Part shown: positions 44,659 through 54,241 of the stretch, piece by piece
Layout: the number at the start of each line of letters is the position of its first letter
Numbering within the stretch: the first letter of the stretch is position 1
Source: Gemmatimonadota bacterium
Lineage (GTDB): Bacteria; Latescibacterota; UBA2968; UBA8231
DNA length: 64,000 nt
Reading direction: 5' to 3'
NCBI GenBank assembly: GCA_018672475.1
Contig: JABHFS010000001.1
Location: forward strand, 31,676 to 95,675
Translations under genes and position numbers: made by a program
The notes under the pieces: model-generated
Told to the model about the DNA's origin: nothing
Databases searched by the model: none
The model's input: only the letters and a program-made list of their open reading frames with translations

Positions 44659-46212
44659 ATGTGGCGGCTTTGGGTGATTGTTTTAGTAACCCCAGTAGTG
44701 GGGGAAGAAGAATTTTTGGATGGAGAGGATGTAGGGTATCTGGAGCGGCGATTGGATGATGGGAGAGGGTTGGGGGCGCTGGCGATGCGGTCGAGGGTTA
44801 AGGGGGCTGAGGTGGAGTGGGGGCGGTTGCAGCTGTATCAGCGGGTAGAATGGAAACCGCGGGAAGGGCAGTTGTTGTTCGCTTTGGCCGAGCGGGATCC
44901 GGGGGAGACGAATTGGCGCGATTTTAGTTCATTTTATTATCAGGTAAGTGGAAAAAAGGGAGAGCTTGTTGTCGGGGATTTACGGCCGAGTTTTGCCGCG
45001 GGTGTAATTATGGGGCGGTCTCGGCGCGGTGGGATGACAGCATCGGTCTCGGCGGATGATGGCGCGAGGTTGGGGTATCGGTCGAGTGGGGAAAATGAGG
45101 CATTGAGGGGAGCCGTATTTCGATCTGGTTGGGAGAATTGGCAAGGTGTGTTGTTCGTCGGAAAGGCGATGCGAGATGGGCGGATAAATGAGGATGGGCA
45201 CGTGAGTTCGTTGCCGACGGGTGGGTACCACGTGACGACGACCGAGGTCGCGGGACAGGATCTGTTGTCCGTCCGGACCGGTGGCGGTCGGTTGCGGTGG
45301 CGGGGTGAGCATTGGCAGTGGGGGGTGACGGCGCTCGGGTTGAGTTTTTCTCATCCGCTCGATTTGCGACGGGCTGGGCGGACACCTTGGGGTTTTGTCG
45401 GTTCGAGGCAGCGCTTGGGCGGTGTGGATATGCGTTTTGGCTGGGGGCGGAGTCGGATGGCGTTGGAGGTGGCAGGCGACGGAGTTGGGCATTGGGGTGC
45501 GGTCGGGGCTTTGGGGATACGGGTCTTGGATAGGCGGTTGCGGTTGCTTGCGCGCTATTATACACCGGGGTTTCACAGTTTTTTTGGCGGTGCTCCGGGT
45601 GCGTCGGGCATGCAGAATGAACTGGGCGGCATCGCCGTTTTGTCCGGCCGTGGGTGGCGTTTGTACGCTGAGGCCTATCGTCGGCCTCAGCGGTCCTATT
45701 TCGTACCTGTAGCAGCGACCTATGCAACTTGGGGGGCGCAGTGGGCACGGCCATTGGGCGATCTGTCGGTGCGGGGGCAGTGGCAGGGACGGTGGCGACC
45801 GCGCTGGCGGGACGGGCAGCTCGATGCGGAGAGGCAACACAAGTGGCGCTTGGATATTGATCACGCGGCTTGGCGTTGGCGCACTGAAGCGCAGCGCTTG
45901 CTTGTCGACGGGCGGATAGAGTGGGGATTGCTCGGTAGCACACGCTTTAAGACGCGTTGGCTCGCTTTGCACTTGAGCCGTTTTCAGACCGCTTCGTATG
46001 CGACGAGAGTATACGAGTTCGAGGTCGACCTACCTGGGTCGGTGAGTATCCGTCCGCTGTATGGCTCGGGTTGGCGTGCTTATGCCTTGGTTTCGGCCGC
46101 CGTTGGGAGGTGGTCGGTGAGTGCGCGGTATCGCTTGCAGTGGGATCGACGGCTGCGGCGTTATAGCGGTCTACAAGTGGATTGGCTCGGCGGTGACGTT
46201 GACAAGCGATAG
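44659..46212 (+). CDS. Predicted outer-membrane beta-barrel protein
   Basis: A 517-residue protein starting at 44659 behind AAAGGAGG. The short hydrophobic start (MWRLWVIVLVTPVVGEEE) is a likely signal peptide. The remainder is alternating aromatic/hydrophobic and polar residues in strands of eight to twelve (WQGVLFVGKAM, RLRLLARYYTPGF, WSVSARYRLQWDRRL), as in outer-membrane barrels. The motif GELVVGDLRPSFAAGVIMGRS resembles the start of barrels found in Bacteroidota-like phyla next to competence-type proteins. It implies a Gram-negative envelope. Function unknown; it is probably RpoN-controlled. Confidence 0.72.
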   Translation: MWRLWVIVLVTPVVGEEEFLDGEDVGYLERRLDDGRGLGALAMRSRVKGAEVEWGRLQLYQRVEWKPREGQLLFALAERDPGETNWRDFSSFYYQVSGKKGELVVGDLRPSFAAGVIMGRSRRGGMTASVSADDGARLGYRSSGENEALRGAVFRSGWENWQGVLFVGKAMRDGRINEDGHVSSLPTGGYHVTTTEVAGQDLLSVRTGGGRLRWRGEHWQWGVTALGLSFSHPLDLRRAGRTPWGFVGSRQRLGGVDMRFGWGRSRMALEVAGDGVGHWGAVGALGIRVLDRRLRLLARYYTPGFHSFFGGAPGASGMQNELGGIAVLSGRGWRLYAEAYRRPQRSYFVPVAATYATWGAQWARPLGDLSVRGQWQGRWRPRWRDGQLDAERQHKWRLDIDHAAWRWRTEAQRLLVDGRIEWGLLGSTRFKTRWLALHLSRFQTASYATRVYEFEVDLPGSVSIRPLYGSGWRAYALVSAAVGRWSVSARYRLQWDRRLRRYSGLQVDWLGGDVDKR

Positions 46213-46256
46213 TTGCTTGAATAACTTCGGATATACACCCTGTACAAGGTATTTTC

Positions 46257-47804
46257 ATGCCGTCAGATGCCCAAATTCATTACGATCTAGAAGACAGATT
46301 ACGCCGCCTGAATGAGATCGGCGTGGCGTTATCCTCTGAACAACATAATCTCAACGCACTGCTCGAACGGATTTTGCAGGAGGCGCGCCGTTTTACCCGC
46401 GCCGAGGCCGGTACCCTCTATCTGGCCAAGAACGAGTCTTTGACCTTCGAAATAATACAAAACGACAAGTTGCAGATCTTTGTCGGTGGTAGCTACGGTA
46501 AAGCCGATATCCCCCCGGTCGCACTCAACAGGGAAAGCGTTTCGGGTTATGTGGCGGTTACGGGCGAAATCCTCAATATCGCCGATGTCTACGCCGAGGA
46601 GGGCCAGCATTTCGAGGGGCCGCGCAACTACGACCGGATGACGGGCTATCACACCCGTTCGATGTTGGTGGTGCCGATGCGCGACCACGATGACCAGGTG
46701 ATTGGCGTATTGCAGTTGCTCAATGCGCTCTCCCCCGAGATGGATGAAGCCGTGGCTTTTTCCGCCGCGGATGTGGCGTTGATCGAGTCGTTGGCCTCGC
46801 AGGCGGCCGTGGCGATCAACAATGTGCGGTTGATTGCGGAGACCGAGGCGCTCTTTGAGTCGTTCGTGCAGGTTATGGCGACCGCGATCGACGAACGGTC
46901 TCCTTATACGGGAGGCCATATTCGCAGAGTGGCCGAGTTGACGATGGTCATGGCCGATGCGATTAACGCCAGTTCGACGGGCTATTTCGCCGACGTCGCG
47001 TTCAGCGAAGAGGAACTCGAAGAGCTCCGGATGGCGGCCTGGATGCACGATATCGGCAAGATTACCACGCCCGAATGGATTGTCGACAAGCCGACCAAGT
47101 TGACGACGATCTTCGATCGCGTCGAATTTTTGCGGTTGCGCTTCGCGCTGGCCCGCAAGGAACTCGAATTGCAGGTTGCTCGCGGGGTGCTCAACGCGGA
47201 CGAGGGTCAGCGTCTTATGCAAGAGATTGACGAGGACTTTGACTTTATTGCCTGCAAGAATATGCCCGGCGAGTTTATGGACGACGAGGACTTGGTGCGG
47301 CTCAAGGAAATTGCGGCCAAAACTTTCGTGCAGAACGGGGAACGGCAGTCCTATATAACGGACGAAGAACTGGAAAACCTGTCGGTTCGCAAGGGCAGCC
47401 TCACCGGCGTCGAAAGGCAGAAGATCAACGACCACGCGGCGATGAGTATCAAGATGCTCGAACAGATCCCCTTTACCCGCAAGCTGAAACAGGTGCCGAC
47501 CATCGCCGGTGCCCACCATGAGAAACTCGATGGAACGGGCTATCCGCAAGGTTTGCGGGGCGAACAGATCTCTTTGCAGGCCAGAATCCTGGCCCTTGTC
47601 GATATCTTCGAATCGTTGACGGCCGATGATCGGCCCTATCGCTCTAAGCCCTTGTCGCGGGAATTGGTTCTGCGCATCCTACAGGATATGGTCGACTCCA
47701 ACCATATTGACCGGGAAGTACACGAGATGTTCAAGCGCGAAGACTTCTTCGTCAAGCTCAATGAAATCAAAGCCGAGATGGTCCACGAGCGCACGGAGCA
47801 TTGA
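46257..47804 (+). CDS. GAF / HD-GYP phosphodiesterase
   Basis: A 515-residue regulator. Residues about 15-190 form a GAF domain (FTRAEAGTLYLAKNESL ... RSMLVVPMRDHDDQVIGVLQLLN). From about 215 a HD-GYP domain follows, with GGHIRRVAE, HDIGK (264-268), HH at 420-421 and GTGYPQGL (426-433). It should hydrolyse cyclic di-GMP (or cGAMP) in response to a GAF ligand. An additional segment of about 90 residues separates the HD and GYP boxes (LRLRFALARKELELQVARGV and onwards); some HD-GYP proteins have such helical insertions. No receiver domain is fused. Confidence 0.9.
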   Translation: MPSDAQIHYDLEDRLRRLNEIGVALSSEQHNLNALLERILQEARRFTRAEAGTLYLAKNESLTFEIIQNDKLQIFVGGSYGKADIPPVALNRESVSGYVAVTGEILNIADVYAEEGQHFEGPRNYDRMTGYHTRSMLVVPMRDHDDQVIGVLQLLNALSPEMDEAVAFSAADVALIESLASQAAVAINNVRLIAETEALFESFVQVMATAIDERSPYTGGHIRRVAELTMVMADAINASSTGYFADVAFSEEELEELRMAAWMHDIGKITTPEWIVDKPTKLTTIFDRVEFLRLRFALARKELELQVARGVLNADEGQRLMQEIDEDFDFIACKNMPGEFMDDEDLVRLKEIAAKTFVQNGERQSYITDEELENLSVRKGSLTGVERQKINDHAAMSIKMLEQIPFTRKLKQVPTIAGAHHEKLDGTGYPQGLRGEQISLQARILALVDIFESLTADDRPYRSKPLSRELVLRILQDMVDSNHIDREVHEMFKREDFFVKLNEIKAEMVHERTEH

Positions 47805-47827
47805 TGGAGCCGCGCTTATTGCGTCTC

Positions 47828-47857
47828 GTTCCCCAGGTGCTTGGGAGCTTTTTTTTC
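47828..47857 (+). terminator. Intrinsic terminator
   Basis: An imperfect stem GTTCCCCAG / CTTGGGAGC with loop GTG is followed by eight T bases. It lies between the HD-GYP gene and the next protease gene and probably ends the former transcript. Confidence 0.65.
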
Positions 47858-47876
47858 ACCTAGGCGTCTGAAGACT

Positions 47877-50594
47877 ATGACGCAAGTACAAATCGCTGCA
47901 TCCCCAATAAAGTCCATTGTCATCATCGCATTGCTCATGCTCGGGGTGGCCAGTGCTGGTGCCGATATCCTGCAGAACGGCTCCAGCCGCACTGGGCAGA
48001 TACATGCCCTAACCGTCTTCGCTCGTTTCGCCGACGAAAGCGACCTGGGTGAGGAAGTGCCGGCTTTCGCTGCGGGCATCTTCGCTGCCGAGCAGCCGGG
48101 CAGCCTACCCCATTTTTATCGCGAGATGTCGCGCGGGCAGTTTCAGCTTACGGGCGAGGTTTTGCCGCGTTGGTATGCGGCTCGCAGTGAGTCCGCGGCC
48201 TACGTCGCCCCTAACGGTAACTTCGGTGATTTTGTCCGCGAGGTGCTGGAGGCGGTTGACGACGACGTGGATCTGGGCCTCTACGATAACGACGGGCCCG
48301 ACGGCGCGCCTAATTCGGGCGATGACGACGGCTATGTCGACTTTTTCTTTGTCGTTACCCGATCGGCTCCGCAGGGTTTTATCATCGATGCGGCGACCGG
48401 TGTTGCGCAACTGGGCCTAGGTAGCGATTTCACCAGCAAGGATCCGGCCAGGCGCGGTGGTTCGATTCGGGTGCGCGCCGACAGCGGCAGCGGCGGAGTC
48501 GGCGGTACGATACAGCGCGGACGGTCCCTGGTCGAGGCGGTGGGCAGCATGGCGCATGAGCTCGGGCATTTTTTGCTCTTGCCGGATCTCTATGATCTCG
48601 ACTATGATGCCGATACGGAACTCGGCCCGGTCGACGATTCGGGCGGTATCGGCTATTGGGGGTTGATGGGGCATGGCAACCGCGGTTGGGATGACGCGGG
48701 TGGCCCCAATCCGTTTAGCGTTTGGAGCCTGGGGCAGTTGGGTTGGCTCGGTGTCGCCAATGGTCAATTGGAAATTTTGAGTGAAGACCTAGACGACGCG
48801 GTTTTCGAGGATGTCAATGCCGGCGGCACCGTCTATATGCTGCCTGAGCCCGACGGGTTGGGTTTTTTCCTCGTCGAGTTTCGCAGTCGGCAGACCAGCT
48901 ATTACGAACGCAACCTGCCTGCGGAAGGACTCTTGATTTGGCACGTGAGTACCGTGCGCGGCAGCAATGACCTGGAGTCAGCCAAGTTGCTCGACTTGGT
49001 CTGCGCCGATGGTCTCTATGCCGATGCCGGTTTTCCGTTGGGCAGTGAACCCAGTCCTTTCTCGGGGGGCGACAACCTCGACTACTGGGCCCATGACGAG
49101 GATTACCGCATCGCCTTCGGCGGCAATCTGGGCGACGCGACCGATGTCTTTGATGGCGAGCGCTTTACCGGTTTCTGGGCCGCGTCCAACCCGGCTTCCT
49201 CGCCGGGCATCAGCGTTAGCAATATCCGCAGCCAGGGCGAGCGTATGGTGGCCGATCTCAAGCTGCGCGACCCTCGCCGCGCCGGGCCAATAGACACCGA
49301 TCAGGTTTGGAGTGATCGTATCGAGTTGGTCGGTGACATAACGGTCTTGCCCGGCAGTCATCTCGACATTCTCGCTGGCACGGAGATACTTGTGGGGCCG
49401 GATGCGTTGCGGGTTGGAGACGATCTGGATCGGGTCGAGCTTGTTGTGTACGGCACATTGACTACCAATGTTTTGGGGCGAGAGCAGACGATTTTTCGCT
49501 CGCTAGCCGCGGACCCGCGGCCTGGGGATTGGCAAGGTATCAGGTTGGGGCAGCCGGGTTCGGCCTTTTTGCGCCACACCCGTATCGAGCATGCTCGCTA
49601 TGGTCTATTCGCGGAAAAAATCAACCGTGCTCTTACCCTAGAGGAAGTAGAGATCTTCCGGGCTGGCGAAGATGGAATCCACCTAGAAGAGGTTTTAGAG
49701 GAGATAGAGCTCAACGGGGTCTTAGTCGAGGAGTCGGGGGGCATCGGGATTATGGTGGCGGGGCCGGGTTTGGTACGGGGCCGCTTAATCGATTCGCGTT
49801 CGAATGGGGTCGCCGGCTTTTTGCGCCAGGGTGGCTTTCTCGAACTCGTCGATAGCCGTTTCAGCGACAATGGCCTCGCCGCTGTTGACGGTGCTAATCT
49901 ATTCTTGGGGCGCGAGGTCAGTGGCAGGGTGGCCAATAACGCTTTTAGCGGCGGTGTCGGGATTCGTTGCGTCGAGACGCGCGAAGTCATTATCGCCGAT
50001 AATATCCTGAGTAATCACCAAGTTGGCATTCTATCGATCAGCGCCCGTCCGCGGATCACCGGTAATCAGTTCAACCGCAATGAACTAGCCTTGCAGGTTG
50101 AAGGGGTCGCGGTACCGGCGCGGTTGGATTTGAATGTTGTGCAGAACACGGAGCGTCTGCTCGAAAGCGGAGCCAACCGCCCCTTAACGGCGACCAATAA
50201 CTGGTGGGGCCAGACAGACGCCAACTGGATCGAAGCCCGGGTCAGTGGCGACGTGCAATGGCGCCCCTTTCTCAATTTCGATCCGCGCGTGCCCTTGGCT
50301 TTCGCTCTGAAGCAGAATTATCCCAATCCTTTTAATGGCACAACGCGGATCGATTATCAAATCGGGATCAACGATCCAGTCGTTGCCGGGCTTACCCAAG
50401 TCACGGTGGAGGTTCGCACGATCACTGGAGGGTTAGTCCGGCGGCTTGTCGATGAGTTGGCCTCTCCGGGTTTTTATTCTACACAATGGGATGGGCGCAA
50501 CCAACAGGGTGAACGAGTGGCCAGCGGCACCTACTATTATCAGTTGAAAATCGGGCCGATCGTGCAACTCAATAAGATGCTCTTCCTCAAATAA
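47877..50594 (+). CDS. Secreted M6-family metalloprotease with beta-helix and FlgD-like C-terminal domain (copy 2)
   Basis: A 905-residue paralogue of the gene at 33585. The ATG at 47877 gives a proper signal peptide (MTQVQIAASPIKSIVIIALL with Ala-x-Ala near 28). The peptidase domain has the zinc motif HELGHFLLLPDLYD (His227, Glu228, His231) and GYWGLMGHGNRGW. Residues about 470-800 are beta-helix-like and shorter than in copy 1. The C-terminal part (KQNYPNPFNGTTRIDYQIG ... ASGTYYYQLKIG) is the FlgD-Ig/T9SS-like domain. Both copies keep full active sites. It is followed by a terminator. Confidence 0.86.
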   Translation: MTQVQIAASPIKSIVIIALLMLGVASAGADILQNGSSRTGQIHALTVFARFADESDLGEEVPAFAAGIFAAEQPGSLPHFYREMSRGQFQLTGEVLPRWYAARSESAAYVAPNGNFGDFVREVLEAVDDDVDLGLYDNDGPDGAPNSGDDDGYVDFFFVVTRSAPQGFIIDAATGVAQLGLGSDFTSKDPARRGGSIRVRADSGSGGVGGTIQRGRSLVEAVGSMAHELGHFLLLPDLYDLDYDADTELGPVDDSGGIGYWGLMGHGNRGWDDAGGPNPFSVWSLGQLGWLGVANGQLEILSEDLDDAVFEDVNAGGTVYMLPEPDGLGFFLVEFRSRQTSYYERNLPAEGLLIWHVSTVRGSNDLESAKLLDLVCADGLYADAGFPLGSEPSPFSGGDNLDYWAHDEDYRIAFGGNLGDATDVFDGERFTGFWAASNPASSPGISVSNIRSQGERMVADLKLRDPRRAGPIDTDQVWSDRIELVGDITVLPGSHLDILAGTEILVGPDALRVGDDLDRVELVVYGTLTTNVLGREQTIFRSLAADPRPGDWQGIRLGQPGSAFLRHTRIEHARYGLFAEKINRALTLEEVEIFRAGEDGIHLEEVLEEIELNGVLVEESGGIGIMVAGPGLVRGRLIDSRSNGVAGFLRQGGFLELVDSRFSDNGLAAVDGANLFLGREVSGRVANNAFSGGVGIRCVETREVIIADNILSNHQVGILSISARPRITGNQFNRNELALQVEGVAVPARLDLNVVQNTERLLESGANRPLTATNNWWGQTDANWIEARVSGDVQWRPFLNFDPRVPLAFALKQNYPNPFNGTTRIDYQIGINDPVVAGLTQVTVEVRTITGGLVRRLVDELASPGFYSTQWDGRNQQGERVASGTYYYQLKIGPIVQLNKMLFLK

Positions 50595-50730
50595 TGACCA
50601 TTGGGGGATGGCGCTACCGGTAAGGGAGAAGTATTTTCCTATAGTACGTCCAAATAGGTAGGCCAAGTTGAGATAGGGCCTTGGGTACGGGCGAATCGCC
50701 GGTACAACATATAGGGGTAGTTCAGGTTTT

Positions 50731-50763
50731 AGCCCGGGGATATAACCCTGGGCTTTTCTTTTC
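50731..50763 (+). terminator. Intrinsic terminator before nadB
   Basis: AGCCCGGGG / CCCTGGGCT (50731-50739 with 50746-50754, one G-T pair) with loop ATATAA is followed by a T-rich tract. It ends the protease transcript about 25 bases before the nadB start. Confidence 0.75.
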
Positions 50764-50787
50764 TAACTTTTTTATTTTGTTCAAGAT

Positions 50788-52323
50788 ATGAAGATAGAAG
50801 CCGATTATTTAATCATAGGAAGTGGCGTCGCTGGCCTTTTTTTTGCTCTTAAAGCAGCGAGGCATGGTTCGGTGGCAATTGTCACTAAGCGTGAACGGCG
50901 AGAATCCAATACGCAATATGCGCAAGGGGGCATCGCCGCTGTTATTGATGCGAGCGACTCAGTGGCCAGCCATGTAGAAGATACGCTCGCGGCTGGCGAT
51001 GGGTTGTGCGACCGGGCGATCGCGGAAGCGGTTGTTGCCGAAGGACCGGAGGTCGTACGCGAATTACTCGCGATCGGGGCTCAGTTCAATGAAGTGAGTC
51101 CCGGCGTATTGTCATTGATGCGCGAAGGCGGCCACTCGCATGCCCGGGTAGTGCATGCCGACGATATGACCGGCCGCGAAGTGACCCGGACCTTGGTTCG
51201 CGCAGTGGAAGCGCTGCCAAATGTAACGCTATACGATCATCACTTGGCGGTCGATCTGATCGTCGATGTTGAGGGCCGTTGCCGCGGAGCCCGCGTATTG
51301 GATGTCCAGGATGGACAACTGATCGAAGCGTTGGCCCCGGTGACCTTGTTGGCCACGGGAGGCTGCGGGCAGGTGTTTTTACATACGACTAACCCGCGCG
51401 TGGCCTCGGGTGATGGGGTGGCCATGGCCTGGAGGGCCGGAGCGAATGTGGGCAATATGGAATTCACGCAATTCCATCCGACGATGCTCTACGATCCAGG
51501 CGGACCGTCGTTTTTGGTTTCCGAGGCTTTGCGCGGTTTTGGCGCGGTCTTGGTCAATGACCGTGCCGAGGTGTTTATCGATTCGCTGAAGACCCGTGAT
51601 AAAGTTTCCCGGGCGATTGTCAGCCAGATGCAGGAAAGCGGCGCCGAATGCGTCTATTTGGATACCACGGTCAAAGACGCGGACGAAACGCGTCGCCGTT
51701 TTCCCAATATTTACCAGCATTGTCTGGGGGCTGGTATCGATATGACGAAACAGCCGATCCCGGTAGTGCCCGCGGCCCATTATATGTGCGGCGGGGTTTG
51801 CACCGACGAGCACGGCCAGACGAATATCGCGGGCCTCTACGCAGCCGGCGAAGTCGCGATGAGCGGTTTTCAGGGCGCGAACAGATTGGCGAGTAATTCG
51901 CTTTTGGAAGGCTTGGTTTTTGCGCGTAGGGCCGCTGGGCATGCTCGGATCGAAGCGCCAGTGGGCAAGGGTGTGAAACCGACCGCAGGCGGCAAGGGAG
52001 TCGTCGAAGCGGCGCAATTGGCAGAGCGGAGACAAGCGCTGCGGGAGATGATGTGGAACGAGGTGGGGATCGTGCGCAGCGATCAGAGCCTGCAACTGGC
52101 GAGTGCAGAGGCGGGGCGGATGGCAAAAGAAATTGAAATATTGTACGACGGGATGGCGCTCGACGCGGAGTTGGTGCAATTGCGCAATCTGGCGACCGTA
52201 GCCGAGCTTATCGCAGGCTCGGCCCGCATGCGGCTGGAGAGCCGCGGCGGGCACTACAACAGCGACCACCCCGAACGCGACGACGCCAATTGGCAACGAC
52301 CGACGTTGCTGGTTGGGCATTAG
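50788..52323 (+). CDS. nadB: L-aspartate oxidase
   Basis: A 511-residue FAD enzyme that oxidises aspartate to iminoaspartate in de novo NAD synthesis. It has the FAD motif IIGSGVAGLFFALKAA, then TQYAQGGIAAV, HSHARVVHADD, ATGGCGQVFLHTTNP, EFTQFHPTMLY and the loop RLASNSLLEGLVFARR. The helical C-terminal domain is complete. It starts at an ATG without an obvious ribosome site in an AT-rich stretch. A terminator hairpin lies just upstream. nadC is at 16 kb; nadA is not seen. Confidence 0.95.
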   Translation: MKIEADYLIIGSGVAGLFFALKAARHGSVAIVTKRERRESNTQYAQGGIAAVIDASDSVASHVEDTLAAGDGLCDRAIAEAVVAEGPEVVRELLAIGAQFNEVSPGVLSLMREGGHSHARVVHADDMTGREVTRTLVRAVEALPNVTLYDHHLAVDLIVDVEGRCRGARVLDVQDGQLIEALAPVTLLATGGCGQVFLHTTNPRVASGDGVAMAWRAGANVGNMEFTQFHPTMLYDPGGPSFLVSEALRGFGAVLVNDRAEVFIDSLKTRDKVSRAIVSQMQESGAECVYLDTTVKDADETRRRFPNIYQHCLGAGIDMTKQPIPVVPAAHYMCGGVCTDEHGQTNIAGLYAAGEVAMSGFQGANRLASNSLLEGLVFARRAAGHARIEAPVGKGVKPTAGGKGVVEAAQLAERRQALREMMWNEVGIVRSDQSLQLASAEAGRMAKEIEILYDGMALDAELVQLRNLATVAELIAGSARMRLESRGGHYNSDHPERDDANWQRPTLLVGH

Positions 52324-52349
52324 GAAGAACACTGACGAGGTAGTGGATT

Positions 52350-53402
52350 ATGAAAAAAGTCGAGCTGGCGTTGATTTGCCTGCTATTGGGGGCCTTTTCC
52401 AGCCATGCGGGCGAAGCGTTGATTACCAAGGTCCGCGGTTCTAGCCTGACGATTGATACCGGCGCCGAGGCCGGAATGGTTCAGGGCATGGTCGTAACGA
52501 TCATCAGGCCTCCTGGCGAGGCTGTGATCCATCCGATCACCGGCGAAAATCTCGGGGCGCCCGAGGTTGAGATCGGCACCGGCAAGATTTCCAAGACGGC
52601 CAATCGCGCCGCTAATGTGCGTATCGGTCCCGGTCTGCTATTACCGGTGCGCCCCGGTGATATCGTTCGTTTCGTGACATCAGACGAAGAGATGATCATG
52701 GACCAGGAGCGGTCTGTTGCGCGCGAAGATAAGGACGCCCAGGACCACCAGGGTTTCCACAAAGAAATTTCACAGTTGGCGCGCAATATCCGCAATGTCC
52801 AGGGGCGTATCGGCGGTCTGGAGAAGATGATGAAGCGCGTCGAGCGTGTCGAAGACGGTTTCAAGGTCCAGTTGCGCGGGATCAATACCGACATGAACAC
52901 CATGAAAGACGATATCAAGGATCTCAAAGAGTCGGTGGCCTTGATGGGGACAATACCGATTGTCGGTCTCGATGAGAATGGCGAGTCGATGGGCGGTGGG
53001 TTGAACCTCGAGAGCGAAGAAGACGTCGAAGCGCTCAAGCAGGTGGTGCGCGAGGTGCTCGAATCCGAACAGGTCACCAGCGATCTGCCGCCGCTCGAAG
53101 AAGAAGAATTGGCGTTGCCTGCCGAGGATGGCATGGAGATGGAGGAGGATTTAGAGGGACTGGAAGAAGAGGAAGAAGGATCATTTTTCACCTCATCGAT
53201 ATTCTTCGGGATCCTGGGAGCGATCGGCATTCTAGCCGTTGCCGCCTTCGCCTATCTCAAAATGACGGCCGGTGGCGAGGAGGATGAGGAGCATGAGGAG
53301 GACGAGGAGATTACGGAAGACGACGATGATCTCGATATGGACGACGATTTGGACATGGAGATCGAAGAGGAGGACGACATTGTCGTCGAAGAAACTTCAT
53401 AG
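52350..53402 (+). CDS. Envelope protein with FlgT-like domain, coiled coil, membrane helix and acidic tail
   Basis: A 350-residue protein. A signal peptide (1-20) is followed by a small beta domain (about 22-110, VRGSSLTIDTGAEAGMVQGM ... RPGDIVRF) that resembles the FlgT C-terminal domain. A coiled coil (120-190, IRNVQGRIGGLEKMMKRVERV) and an acidic linker follow. One membrane helix (about 285-305, FFGILGAIGILAVAAFAYL) precedes a very acidic cytoplasmic tail of about 45 residues (EEDEEHEEDEEITEDDDDLD). The next gene carries a related N-terminal domain. Together they look like a periplasmic assembly; function unknown. Confidence 0.7.
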   Translation: MKKVELALICLLLGAFSSHAGEALITKVRGSSLTIDTGAEAGMVQGMVVTIIRPPGEAVIHPITGENLGAPEVEIGTGKISKTANRAANVRIGPGLLLPVRPGDIVRFVTSDEEMIMDQERSVAREDKDAQDHQGFHKEISQLARNIRNVQGRIGGLEKMMKRVERVEDGFKVQLRGINTDMNTMKDDIKDLKESVALMGTIPIVGLDENGESMGGGLNLESEEDVEALKQVVREVLESEQVTSDLPPLEEEELALPAEDGMEMEEDLEGLEEEEEGSFFTSSIFFGILGAIGILAVAAFAYLKMTAGGEEDEEHEEDEEITEDDDDLDMDDDLDMEIEEEDDIVVEETS

Positions 53403-53435
53403 GCGCCGCGCGCGCTGCGAGCAAAGTGAGCAATT

Positions 53436-54236
53436 ATGTTTAGGCTAAAGACCGGGATTGGCCTCATTTTTCTGGCGATGTTGGGCACCGCTGGAGCCCA
53501 GATGCCGGACAAAGGGCTGGTTATCCGCAATACCGACGGGCTGATCTTCATCGATATGGGACGTCAAGACAATGTGATGAAGGGTGACCTTTTCGATATT
53601 ATCGATGAGGACGTCGTTTTACACCCTTTAAGCGGTGACACGTTATCGGTGACGCCCAAGAGCGTCGGTGCCCTCAAAGTGCTCCAGGTCTACCCCAAGA
53701 TGGCTCTGGTCCAACTGTTGCACATTCAAGGCAATAAGAATCCGATGTTGATGCGCGTGTCCCCGATCCAGAACCCGGACCGCTTGGTGGAAATCGAACG
53801 TTATATAAAAAAGAGCGACTCGCTGGCGATGGGCGGCGCGTCGCCGCGTCTGAGCCTGGTGCCGGGTCTGTACCAGTACCATATGGGCGAAAAGAAAAAG
53901 GGCCTGTCGATGTTGGGCGTGGAAATCACGTCTTTGGCGTTGGGGGTGGCTTACCGCTTGAGCAGTGAAGATTGGTTTACGCAATACGAAGATCTCGGGC
54001 CTGGCCTCGCGCCGGCGGATTACGACTTCTATTTCAATGAGGCCAGCGGCCGCCGGACGTGGAGTAATCGCTTTTTCTTGATCGCTGGCGCGCTCTATGC
54101 CTACAATCTGGTCGATGTGATGTGGATGGGGGGCGATCAGATGCCGATGCACGCGCAAGCAAATCGGAAGATGGGCCTAGGGTTGGGGATCGACGGGGAC
54201 GGGCGGCCGATGTTTAACCTGGTACGCAGGTTCTAA
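53436..54236 (+). CDS. FlgT-like/DUF5683-like envelope protein
   Basis: A 266-residue protein with signal peptide (1-22). The N-terminal domain (RNTDGLIFIDMGRQDNVMKGDLFDII ... VQLLH) shows the same pattern as the preceding gene's domain, a beta-barrel of the FlgT-C type. The C-terminal half has PRLSLVPGLYQYHMGEKKKGLSMLGVEI and a second hydrophobic segment (RFFLIAGALYAYNLVDVMWM), like small two-helix proteins (DUF5683). Assignment is by eye. It is followed five bases on by a lipoprotein gene, making a three-gene operon. Confidence 0.65.
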   Translation: MFRLKTGIGLIFLAMLGTAGAQMPDKGLVIRNTDGLIFIDMGRQDNVMKGDLFDIIDEDVVLHPLSGDTLSVTPKSVGALKVLQVYPKMALVQLLHIQGNKNPMLMRVSPIQNPDRLVEIERYIKKSDSLAMGGASPRLSLVPGLYQYHMGEKKKGLSMLGVEITSLALGVAYRLSSEDWFTQYEDLGPGLAPADYDFYFNEASGRRTWSNRFFLIAGALYAYNLVDVMWMGGDQMPMHAQANRKMGLGLGIDGDGRPMFNLVRRF

Positions 54237-54241
54237 GGCTT

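Noticed and set aside
44980..45972. Long minus-strand frames of 311 and 330 residues
   Set aside because: They are Pro/Arg-rich shadows of the GC-rich outer-membrane barrel gene and have no start signals.
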